Shown: one piece after another, positions 49,658 through 57,203 of the stretch | Position numbering within the stretch: the first letter of the stretch is position 1 | Layout: the number at the start of each line of letters is the position of its first letter | Assembly: GCF_000721705.1 (NCBI RefSeq) | Contig: NZ_JOJL01000010.1 | Span: 1 to 64,000 of the forward strand | Direction of reading: 5' to 3' | DNA length: 64,000 bases | Source of the DNA: Actinoplanes subtropicus | GTDB taxonomy: Bacteria; Actinomycetota; Actinomycetes; Mycobacteriales; Micromonosporaceae | Translations under genes and position numbers: made by a program | Notes under the pieces: generated by a model | What the model was told of the DNA's origin: nothing | The model's database searches: none | What the model saw: only the letters and a program-made list of their open reading frames with translations

Positions 49658-51366
49658 CAGTGCGACTCCCGGGACACGTTCCAGCCGCTCGAGCCGAGCA
49701 GGAAGTCCTGGTCGGCGCCGGTGTTGGCCTGCCCGACCGTGTCCACGTACAGCTTCTCCCAGCCGCGCCGGGGCGCCGCGTAGGCAGCGGCGGCCTCCGG
49801 CGAGGGAACGCGGGCGGCCAACTCGTCGTCCGCGACCTCGATGTCGAGTCGTCGCTTCGCGACATCGAGCACGACGATGTCGCCGGTGCGCACCTTCGCC
49901 AGCGGACCGCCGGCGGCGGCCTCCGGGGTGACATGCAGAACCACTGTGCCGTACGCCGTGCCGCTCATCCGCCCGTCGCAGACGCGCACCATGTCGCGCA
50001 CCCCTTGGGCCAGCAGCTTCGGCGGCAGCGGCATGTTCGACACCTCGGGCATGCCGGGGTAGCCCTTCGGGCCGCAGCCACGCAGCACCAGCACCGAATC
50101 GGCGGTGACGTCGAGGCCAGGGTCGTCGATCCGGGCGTGGAAATCCTCGATCGAGTCGAAGACGACCGCCGGCCCGCGATGCGACAGCAGTGCCGGGGTG
50201 GCCGCGGCCGGTTTGATGACCGCTCCGTCCGGCGCGAGGTTGCCGTACAGCACCGCGATGCCCGCCTCCGGTTGCAGCGGCGCCTCCCGGGCCCGGATCA
50301 CCTCCCGGTCGTAGACGCGTGCGTCGTCGAGATACGACACCAGCGGCCGCCCGGTGACCGTGATCGCCGCCGGATCGAGCAGGTCGCGCACCTCGCGCAG
50401 CACCGCGTGCAGCCCGCCGGCCCGATACAGGTCGTCCATCAGGAAGCGCCCGGCCGGCTGCAGGTCGACCAGCAGCGGCACCCCCGATCCGACCCGGTCG
50501 AAATCGTCCTGCGACAGCGGCACGCCGAGCCGGCCGGCGATCGCGAGCAGGTGCACGACCGCGTTGGTCGACCCGCCGGTCGCGGCCAGCGTGACGATCG
50601 CGTTGAGGAACGACGCCCGGGTCATCACCGCGCTCGGCCGCCGCTCCCGATCGACCAACTCGACCGCCAGCAAGCCGGTCGCGTGCGCGGCCTCCAGCAG
50701 GCGGCTGTCCGGCGCCGGGGTGCCGGCGATGCCCGGCAGCGTCATGCCGAGCGCCTCGGCGAGGATGCCCATCGTCGAGGCGGTGCCCATCGTGTTGCAG
50801 TGCCCGCGGCTGCGGATCATCGAGGACTCGGAGCGCTGGAACTCGGCCGCGCTCATCGTGCCGGCGCGCACCTCCTCGGAGAGCTGCCAGACGCCGGTGC
50901 CGCAGCCCAGCGGCACGCCGCGGAAGGTGCCGGTCAGCATCGGCCCGCCCGGCACCACGACCGCCGGGAGGTCGACCGACGCGGCCGCCATCAGCAGCGC
51001 CGGGATCGTCTTGTCGCAGCCGCCGAGCAGCACCACGCCGTCGATCGGATTCGCTCGCAGCATCTCCTCGATGGCCATCGCGGCCATGTTGCGCCACAGC
51101 ATCGCGGTCGGCCGCACCTGCGTCTCGCCGAGCGACACGACCGGCAGGTTGAGCGCGATGCCGCCGGCCTGGTGGATGCCGTCGGCGACGCTGCGGGACA
51201 CCTCGTCGAGGTGCGCGTTGCACGGGGTCAGGTCGGACGCCGTATTCGCCATCGCGATGTGCGGCCGGCCGTCGAACGCGTCGGCCGGCAGGCCCCGGCG
51301 CATCCAGGCCCGATGGATGTAGCTGTTCCGGTCATCGCCGCCGTACCACTCCGCGCTACGCCGCAT
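49657..51366 (-). CDS. IlvD/Edd-family sugar-acid dehydratase
   Basis: A 569-residue Fe-S dehydratase. Cluster Cys are in LTPCNAHL, LGGCDKTIPA and SRGHCNTMGTASTM. The C-terminal barrel has GYPGMPEVSNM and CDGRMSGTAYGTVVLHV. That GMPE and RMSGT pattern fits arabinonate/xylonate/fuconate dehydratases rather than IlvD. It would convert an aldonate to the 2-keto-3-deoxy acid. It is divergent from the IclR gene with a 53-base gap, and is first in the leftward pair. Confidence 0.92.
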   Translation of the reverse strand: MRRSAEWYGGDDRNSYIHRAWMRRGLPADAFDGRPHIAMANTASDLTPCNAHLDEVSRSVADGIHQAGGIALNLPVVSLGETQVRPTAMLWRNMAAMAIEEMLRANPIDGVVLLGGCDKTIPALLMAAASVDLPAVVVPGGPMLTGTFRGVPLGCGTGVWQLSEEVRAGTMSAAEFQRSESSMIRSRGHCNTMGTASTMGILAEALGMTLPGIAGTPAPDSRLLEAAHATGLLAVELVDRERRPSAVMTRASFLNAIVTLAATGGSTNAVVHLLAIAGRLGVPLSQDDFDRVGSGVPLLVDLQPAGRFLMDDLYRAGGLHAVLREVRDLLDPAAITVTGRPLVSYLDDARVYDREVIRAREAPLQPEAGIAVLYGNLAPDGAVIKPAAATPALLSHRGPAVVFDSIEDFHARIDDPGLDVTADSVLVLRGCGPKGYPGMPEVSNMPLPPKLLAQGVRDMVRVCDGRMSGTAYGTVVLHVTPEAAAGGPLAKVRTGDIVVLDVAKRRLDIEVADDELAARVPSPEAAAAYAAPRRGWEKLYVDTVGQANTGADQDFLLGSSGWNVSRESH

Positions 51367-51419
51367 TTTGTCACGGTAACCCTTTCAACTTGGCGGAACA
51401 ACGGTCTAACATCCGGAAC

Positions 51420-52184
51420 ATGACCGACCTGTCCGAGCGGCTCGTCGGGGCCGACCGGGTGCTCGCGGTGCTGGCCGAGCTGGCCCGGCACCCCGACGGG
51501 ATCGGTCTCGAGGACATGGCCCGAGCGATGGCGAGCCCCAAGCCGACCGTGCACCGCGCGCTCGCCGCGCTGCGCCGGGCCGGTTTCGCCGCCCAGGACG
51601 GGCACGGGCGGTACGTGCTCGGCGACGAGTTCCTGCGGCTCGCGTTCGCTCATCACGAGGCGCGGCCCGACCACGTCCGCGTGCTACCGATCCTGCGCCG
51701 GCTCTGCGAGCGACACGGCGAAACCGTGCACTACGCGACCCTGGACGGCCGCTGGGTGGTCTACCGATCGAAACTCGACCCGCCGTCCGGCGCGGTCAAG
51801 CTGACCTCGTTCGTCGGCGGCCGCAATCCCGCGCACACCACCGCCGTCGGCAAGCTCCTGCTCTCGTTCGACCTGAAAACGCCGCAACAGGTACGCGACT
51901 GGATCGGCGACGAGCCGCTGAGCACCCCGACCGAGCGCTCGATCGCCACGGCCGAGGGCCTGTCCGCCGAGCTGGAGCGCACCCGGGAGCGCGGTTACGG
52001 CACCGACGACCAGGAGAACGAGCCGGGCGTCGCCTGCCTGGCGGTCCCGGCGTACCTCACCTCGCCGAGCGTGCCGAGCGGGGCGATCAGCATCAGCGGC
52101 CTCGCCTATCGCACACCGCTGGAGACGCTCATCGACGATCTGCCGGCGATCCGGGCGATCGTGACCGGATCGGAGCAGCCGTGA
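51420..52184 (+). CDS. IclR-family regulator
   Basis: A 254-residue IclR protein. The winged HTH (IGLEDMARAMASPKPTVHRALAALRRAGF) is followed by the GAF-like effector domain (HTTAVGKLLLSF, YGTDDQENEPGVACLAVPAY). The ATG at 51420 was chosen over the TTG 10 codons earlier because homologues begin here. No ribosome site precedes it, and TTCAAC/TAACAT boxes at 51385 and 51407 would allow a leaderless transcript. Its TGA overlaps the SMP-30 start. It probably controls both arms of the sugar-acid cluster. Confidence 0.92.
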   Translation: MTDLSERLVGADRVLAVLAELARHPDGIGLEDMARAMASPKPTVHRALAALRRAGFAAQDGHGRYVLGDEFLRLAFAHHEARPDHVRVLPILRRLCERHGETVHYATLDGRWVVYRSKLDPPSGAVKLTSFVGGRNPAHTTAVGKLLLSFDLKTPQQVRDWIGDEPLSTPTERSIATAEGLSAELERTRERGYGTDDQENEPGVACLAVPAYLTSPSVPSGAISISGLAYRTPLETLIDDLPAIRAIVTGSEQP

Positions 52185-53029
52185 TCACTTTTCGAGCGAC
52201 GCCGGTCAGCGACGACGCGTACGAGCTCGGCGAGGGCCCGGTCTGGGACCCGCTCCGGCAACGCCTGCTGTGGGTCGACATCCTGCCGGGCAAGGTCTAC
52301 GCCGGCCGGCTCGGCCCGTTCACGGTCGATCAGGAGTGGTCGTTCGACGGCATGGTCGGCGCGGTCGCCGTCTCGGCCGAGGGCGCGCTGCTGGTCGCCG
52401 AGCAGGAAACGCTCACCCGCGTGGACCCGGACGGCACCCGCACATCGCTGGCCCGGGTGCTTCCGGCCGGCGGTGGCAGCCGGCTCAACGACGGCGGCGT
52501 CGACCCGGATGGGCGCTTCCTGATCGGCAGCATGTCGCTGACCGACGTGAACGGCGCGACCGACGAGAAGCTGGTCCGCCTCGAGGGCGGGAAACTGATC
52601 ACACTCGATCACGACCTGACGCTCTCCAACGGGCTGGCCTGGGTCGGCGACCGGTTCTACAGCATCGACTCGATCCCCCGCGTGGTCTACGGCCGCGACT
52701 ACCCGGACGGCCGGCGCGAAGAGCTGTTCCGGATCGCCGGCGGCCTGCCCGACGGGATGTGCGCCGACCGCGACGGCAACCTCTGGATCGCCGTGCACGG
52801 CGCCGGCCGGGTCGAGCGCCGCACCCCGGCCGGCGACCTGCTCGCGGTGGTCGAGCTCGACTCGCCCCAGCCGACCAGCGTCGCCTTCGCCGGCCGGGAT
52901 CTCGACGTCCTGGTCATCACATCGGCGACCGAGGGGCTCGATCCCGTCCCGCCGAACGCCGGCCGCCTCTACGCCTGCCGGGTGAACACGGCCGGCCTGC
53001 CCACGCCGTACTGGAATCCAGCCCTCTGA
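52181..53029 (+). CDS. SMP-30/gluconolactonase family lactonase
   Basis: A 282-residue six-bladed propeller. The metal ligand Glu is in ELGEGPVWD; further ligands are in GSRLNDGGVDPDGRF and TLSNGLAW, and SIPRVVYGRDYPDG lies on the next blade. It hydrolyses the aldonolactone made by the sugar dehydrogenase. The GTG overlaps the IclR stop (GTGA). The specific lactone is unknown; L-fucono- or L-rhamnono-lactone fits the cluster. Confidence 0.92.
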   Translation: MITFRATPVSDDAYELGEGPVWDPLRQRLLWVDILPGKVYAGRLGPFTVDQEWSFDGMVGAVAVSAEGALLVAEQETLTRVDPDGTRTSLARVLPAGGGSRLNDGGVDPDGRFLIGSMSLTDVNGATDEKLVRLEGGKLITLDHDLTLSNGLAWVGDRFYSIDSIPRVVYGRDYPDGRREELFRIAGGLPDGMCADRDGNLWIAVHGAGRVERRTPAGDLLAVVELDSPQPTSVAFAGRDLDVLVITSATEGLDPVPPNAGRLYACRVNTAGLPTPYWNPAL

Positions 53030-53043
53030 CATCGGAGAACCTC

Positions 53044-53904
53044 GTGTATCTCATGCGTGTCGGCGCCCCCGGCGCCGAAAAGCCGGTCGTGCGCGTCGAC
53101 GACACCCACTACGTGGACGTGTCCGACCTCGTCCGGGACTTCGACGAGAGGTTCTTCGGCGGCGACGGCGTGCGGCGGCTGGCCGAGCCGGTCGCCGAGC
53201 GGATCGCCGCCGGCGAGACCGAGCCGTTCGGCGGCCAGCGGATCGGCGCGCCGATCGCCCGCCCGCACCAGATCCTGTGCATCGGGCTGAACTACCGCGA
53301 CCACGCCGCCGAGACCGGTCAGGCCGTCCCGGACGAGCCGATCCTGTTCACCAAGTCGCCGAACACGCTCGTCGGGCCGAACGACGACATCCGCATCCCG
53401 CGCGGCTCCACCAAGACGGACTGGGAGGTGGAGCTGGGCATCGTCATCGGCAGCCGGACGTCCTATCTGGACTCGGTCGCCGACGCGGCCGCGGCGATCG
53501 CCGGGTACGTGCTGGTGAACGACGTGAGCGAGCGGGCGTTCCAGATCGAGCGCGGCGGCCAGTGGAGCAAGGGCAAGTCGGCCGAGACGTTCAACCCGGC
53601 CGGTCCCTGGCTGGCCACGCCGGACGAGATCCCGGACGTGCTCGACCTGGGCATGTGGCTGGACGTGAACGGGGTGCGCCGGCAGACCGGCAACACCCGC
53701 ACGATGATTTTCGATCCGCACTTCATCGTCCACTACCTGAGCCAGTTCCTGGTGCTCGAGCCGGGCGACCTGATCAACACGGGCACCCCGCCGGGCGTCG
53801 GCATGGGCCACGACCCGCAGATCTGGCTCCGGGCCGGGGACGTGGTCGAGCTCGGCATCGACCGGCTCGGCAGCGGGCGGCAACCGGTCGTCGGGCCACG
53901 CTGA
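53044..53904 (+). CDS. Fumarylacetoacetate hydrolase family (2,4-diketo-3-deoxy acid hydrolase type)
   Basis: A 286-residue FAH-fold enzyme. CIGLNYRDHAAET, DWEVELGIVIG with the metal Glu/Asp, VLVNDVSERAFQ, GKSAETFNPAGPW and NTGTPPGVGMG are the usual signatures. In L-fucose and L-rhamnose oxidation, this family hydrolyses the 2,4-diketo-3-deoxy acid to pyruvate and lactate. The GTG start at 53044 has GGAGAA 7 bases upstream, which is better placed than the ATG at 53053. Its TGA overlaps the dehydrogenase start. Confidence 0.9.
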   Translation: MYLMRVGAPGAEKPVVRVDDTHYVDVSDLVRDFDERFFGGDGVRRLAEPVAERIAAGETEPFGGQRIGAPIARPHQILCIGLNYRDHAAETGQAVPDEPILFTKSPNTLVGPNDDIRIPRGSTKTDWEVELGIVIGSRTSYLDSVADAAAAIAGYVLVNDVSERAFQIERGGQWSKGKSAETFNPAGPWLATPDEIPDVLDLGMWLDVNGVRRQTGNTRTMIFDPHFIVHYLSQFLVLEPGDLINTGTPPGVGMGHDPQIWLRAGDVVELGIDRLGSGRQPVVGPR

Positions 53905-54914
53905 TGCGAGCCCTCGTCTTCACCGGCCCCGGCAAGGCGTCGGTCCAGGACGTGCCGCCGCCGCAAGCGGGGCAGGGCCAGGTCGTCGTCGACGTCGAGC
54001 GGGCCGGGATCTGCGGCACCGACCTGGAGCTGTTCAGCGGTGAGATGAGCTACTACGGCACCGGCCAGTCGTCGCATCCGCTCCGGCCCGGTCACGAGTG
54101 GTGCGGCACGGTCTCGGCGGTCGGGGACGGGGTGGACGAGGGCTGGCTCGGCGCGCGGGTCACCGGCGACACGATGGTCGGCTGCGGCGAGTGCCGCCGC
54201 TGCCGGGCCGGGCGGCACTGGGTCTGCGCGACCCGGCACGAGCTGGGCATCACCGACGGGCTGCCCGGAGCGCTCGCCACCCGGCTCGCCTTCCCGGCGG
54301 CGTATCTGCACCGGCTGCCGTCCTCGGTCGACGCGACGCTCGGCGCGCTGGTCGAGCCGGGCGGCAACGCGCTGCGCTGCGTCCAGGCGTCCCGGGTGGA
54401 GCCGGGCGAGCGCTTGCTTGTTCTCGGAACCGGCACGATCGGCCTGCTGGTGGCGCTCTTCGCCCGGGCGCGCGGCGTGCTGGTGCACCTGATCGGCCGA
54501 TCGGAGAGCGACCTCGAACTGGCCCGGCAGCTGGGCTTCGCCGACGCGTGGACCCGCTCGACGCTGCCGGACCTGCCGTGGGACGGGATCGTCGACGCCA
54601 CCACCGGCGAGCAGATGCCCGCGCTCGCGCTCGACCTGATCGAACCCGGCCGCCGGATCGTCTACATCGGGCTGTCCGTGCCGCCGAGCCTGATCGACAC
54701 CCGTGCCCTGGTGCTCAAGGACGTCACCGCGGTGGGCATTCTGGGTGCTTCGGCCGGTCTGGCCGGAGCGATCGAGGCGTACGCCGACGGCTCGGTCGAT
54801 CCGCGGCCGCTCATCGCCGCGACCGTAGGCCTGGACCAGATCGCCGACGTGCTGGCCGGGCACCGGCCGCCCGGCACCGGACCCAAGATCCACGTTGATC
54901 CCTCGGAGGGCTGA
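53904..54914 (+). CDS. Zinc-dependent medium-chain dehydrogenase
   Basis: A 336-residue MDR enzyme. The catalytic zinc site is in AGICGTDLELF and RPGHEWCGTV. The structural zinc loop keeps Cys in VGCGECRRCRAGRHWVCA. The nucleotide motif is LVLGTGTIGLLVALFA. It is the likely sugar 1-dehydrogenase or a secondary alcohol dehydrogenase of the pathway. Its ATG overlaps the FAH stop (TGATG), and the SDR follows after 3 bases. This is a tightly coupled operon. Confidence 0.92.
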   Translation: MRALVFTGPGKASVQDVPPPQAGQGQVVVDVERAGICGTDLELFSGEMSYYGTGQSSHPLRPGHEWCGTVSAVGDGVDEGWLGARVTGDTMVGCGECRRCRAGRHWVCATRHELGITDGLPGALATRLAFPAAYLHRLPSSVDATLGALVEPGGNALRCVQASRVEPGERLLVLGTGTIGLLVALFARARGVLVHLIGRSESDLELARQLGFADAWTRSTLPDLPWDGIVDATTGEQMPALALDLIEPGRRIVYIGLSVPPSLIDTRALVLKDVTAVGILGASAGLAGAIEAYADGSVDPRPLIAATVGLDQIADVLAGHRPPGTGPKIHVDPSEG

Positions 54915-54917
54915 CCC

Positions 54918-55661
54918 ATGACCGAATTCGCCGGCCTGAACGCGATCGTCACCGGAGGCGCCTCCGGGATCGGCCTGGCCACCGCCAACCTGCTCACCGC
55001 GCGCGGCGCGAAGGTGGCGTGCCTCGACCTGAACCCCTCGGTGCCGCCGCCCCTGCTCGGTTTCCAGGCGGACGTGACCGACGACAATTCGATCCGATCG
55101 GCGGTCGAGGCGGCCGCCGAGGCGCTCGGCGGGATCGACATCGTGGTGAACAACGCCGGGATCGGCGCGCAGGGCTCGGTCGAGGACAACGACGACGCCG
55201 AGTGGTCGCATGTGTTCGACGTGAACGTGCAGGGCATGGTGCGGACCAGCCGGGCCGCGCTCCCGCACCTGCGCCGCTCGTCGCACGCGGCGATCGTCAA
55301 CGTCTCGTCGATCGCGGCGACCGCCGGTCTGCCCCAGCGCGCGTTGTACTCGGCCACCAAGGGCGCCGTGCTGTCGCTGACGCTCGCGATGGCCACCGAT
55401 CACCTGCGCGAGGGCATCCGGGTCAACTGCGTCAACCCGGGCACGGCCGACACCCCGTGGATCGGCCGCCTGCTGGCCAAGGCCGCGGATCCGGTGGCCG
55501 AGCGCGCGGCGCTGGAGGCCCGCCAGCCCACCGGCCGGCTGGTGTCGGCGGACGAGGTGGCGGCGGCAATCGCTTACCTGGCCGGTCCGCTCGCCACGGC
55601 CACCACCGGGACGTCGCTCGCCGTGGACGGCGGCATGCAGGGCCTGCGCCCCCGGAAATGA
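54918..55661 (+). CDS. SDR, 2-keto-3-deoxy-L-fuconate dehydrogenase-like
   Basis: A 247-residue SDR. TGGASGIG, NNAGIGAQG, SSIAATAGLP, YSATKGAV and NPGTADTPWIGRLL are present. ALEARQPTGRLVSADEVAAAIAYLA and TGTSLAVDGGMQG resemble the 2-keto-3-deoxy-L-fuconate 4-dehydrogenases of Xanthomonas-type pathways. It would make the diketo acid for the FAH hydrolase. It is the last gene in the operon. Confidence 0.9.
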   Translation: MTEFAGLNAIVTGGASGIGLATANLLTARGAKVACLDLNPSVPPPLLGFQADVTDDNSIRSAVEAAAEALGGIDIVVNNAGIGAQGSVEDNDDAEWSHVFDVNVQGMVRTSRAALPHLRRSSHAAIVNVSSIAATAGLPQRALYSATKGAVLSLTLAMATDHLREGIRVNCVNPGTADTPWIGRLLAKAADPVAERAALEARQPTGRLVSADEVAAAIAYLAGPLATATTGTSLAVDGGMQGLRPRK

Positions 55662-55704
55662 GCGCCGAACCCGTAGGGTGAGCCTCAGGGCGGAGGGGGC
55701 TTCG

Positions 55705-56196
55705 ATGACGCTGGTGACGTCCGGGCGGGTCACGACTACGGACCGGCGGTGGCTGGAGCGGGCGGTGGCGCTCGCCTGGCAGGCCCGGGAGCGCGGCGAC
55801 CATCCGTTCGGCGCGCTGCTGGTCATCCCCGGCGACACCGTCATCGAGGCGCTCAACAGCGTCGTCACCAAGGCCGATCCGACCGGGCACGCGGAGACCA
55901 ATCTGGTCCGCCTGGCCGGCCGTACCGACCTCGCGACCCGGTCCGCCGGCGTGCTGTACACCAGCACCGAGCCGTGCGCGATGTGCGCCGGGGCGATCTA
56001 CTGGTCCGGGATCGGCCGGGTGGTCTTCGCGCTCTCCGAGGAGGGCCTGGCCGGCATGGTCGAGGACGAGGAGGGTGTGCCACCGCTCCGGCTGCCGAGC
56101 CGCGAGGTGTTCGCCCGCGGCGGTCGCGCGATCGTCGTGGACGGCCCGGTCGGTCTGGTCAGCGCCACCGCCGTACACGAAGGATTCTGGAGTTAG
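55705..56196 (+). CDS. CMP/dCMP-type nucleoside deaminase
   Basis: A 163-residue zinc deaminase. The catalytic HAE is in TGHAETN and the zinc Cys pair in STEPCAMCAGA. HPFGALLV is the substrate loop of guanine-deaminase/tRNA-adenosine-deaminase-like proteins. The ATG at 55705 has GGAGGGGG upstream. It sits 43 bases after the sugar-acid cluster and is probably separate. The substrate is not assigned. Confidence 0.9.
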   Translation: MTLVTSGRVTTTDRRWLERAVALAWQARERGDHPFGALLVIPGDTVIEALNSVVTKADPTGHAETNLVRLAGRTDLATRSAGVLYTSTEPCAMCAGAIYWSGIGRVVFALSEEGLAGMVEDEEGVPPLRLPSREVFARGGRAIVVDGPVGLVSATAVHEGFWS

Positions 56197-56199
56197 GGC

Positions 56200-56562
56200 C
56201 TACGGAAGTCTCCGGCGGCCGGCGAAGCCCAGGTCGGCGCGGTGGTACCAGGAAAGCGCTTCCTCGCCCTCGAGCCAGCACAGCAGCACCGGCACGCCGT
56301 CGAGGTCGGCCGGGAAGTCGACCAGCAACGGCGCGACGCCCTTCAGTTCGGCGCCGGTCTGCTGGATCTCGGTCATCAGCTCGTTGAGCCGGGCCTCGGC
56401 CGCCTTGCGCTCGGGCAGGCCGCCCAGCGCCGTCGGCTCGCCGCCCGGCGTCAGTGCCGCCGACAGTTCGACCAGATCGGCGCGGACGACGACAAGCTCG
56501 CGCAGAACCGGTCGCAACCGGTCGAGTTCGATCCGCGCCTGCGCCGGCGTGAAGAGCCCCAT
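56200..56562 (-). CDS. DUF2203 family protein
   Basis: A 120-residue protein. LFTPAQARIELDRLRPVLREL opens a helical hairpin, and the end carries the family motif LVDFPADLDGVPVLLCWLEGEEALSWYH and GFAGRRRL. DUF2203 proteins are small, soluble and of unknown function. It converges with the deaminase with a 3-base gap. Confidence 0.85.
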   Translation of the reverse strand: MGLFTPAQARIELDRLRPVLRELVVVRADLVELSAALTPGGEPTALGGLPERKAAEARLNELMTEIQQTGAELKGVAPLLVDFPADLDGVPVLLCWLEGEEALSWYHRADLGFAGRRRLP

Positions 56563-56742
56563 GCGGATCAAGCTAACGCAGAAGACGGGCGCGGGTAATC
56601 GGAGGATTCCGGATCTAAAGGATTTGAGGGAACAATCCTCCTTCACCATGGGCGCGCCTCATCCGTTCAGTGGGATCGCAATCACAGATTCACGACGTAC
56701 AGTCCTGTCCTGAACGGTCCTTAACACCCGAGGAGGGCGTCG

Positions 56743-57009
56743 ATGGCCAGCAGGGACACGCGGCAGGAGTTCGAGGACATCGTCGAGCGTCTGACCGCCG
56801 ACTATCCGTCCTTGGCACGTACCGGCATGCCGCCGTGGCCGCGCCCGGTCCTGATCACCGTGCTCATCACCGGCGCGGTCGTGTGGGGCTTCCTGTCGGT
56901 GGCGATGGTCGCCTGGGGCCTGTGGGGCGTGGCGCTGACCTGCGCGACCGTCCTGGCCACCGCGGCCGCGCTGACCGTGCGGACGCATCGGTGGCGCGCC
57001 GGCCGCTGA
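56743..57009 (+). CDS. DUF3040-like small membrane protein
   Basis: An 88-residue protein. A short N-terminal amphipathic helix (RQEFEDIVERLTADYPSLA) recalls the start of DUF3040 proteins. Two TM helices follow (about 36-55 and 58-77) and a basic tail. GAGGAGG precedes the ATG. It is 194 bases upstream of the DUF4132 gene. Function is unknown. It is more likely a separate gene than part of the MoxR system. Confidence 0.75.
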   Translation: MASRDTRQEFEDIVERLTADYPSLARTGMPPWPRPVLITVLITGAVVWGFLSVAMVAWGLWGVALTCATVLATAAALTVRTHRWRAGR

Positions 57010-57203
57010 GCCCGCCCCGGCGCCCAGATCACCTCGACTTCGAGCGCGCCCCGCCCCCGACCGATTTTTCCGATTTATCGGCGTATTACTGTCCCTTTAT
57101 CCATGCGACGCTGATCCGCGCCCGCCATCAGGCCGTTCAGATTTTTGTCGGAGGGCCCCGCTAACCTTCGCGCCAGATTTCATGAACGAGGGGGTCGGGG
57201 TCA

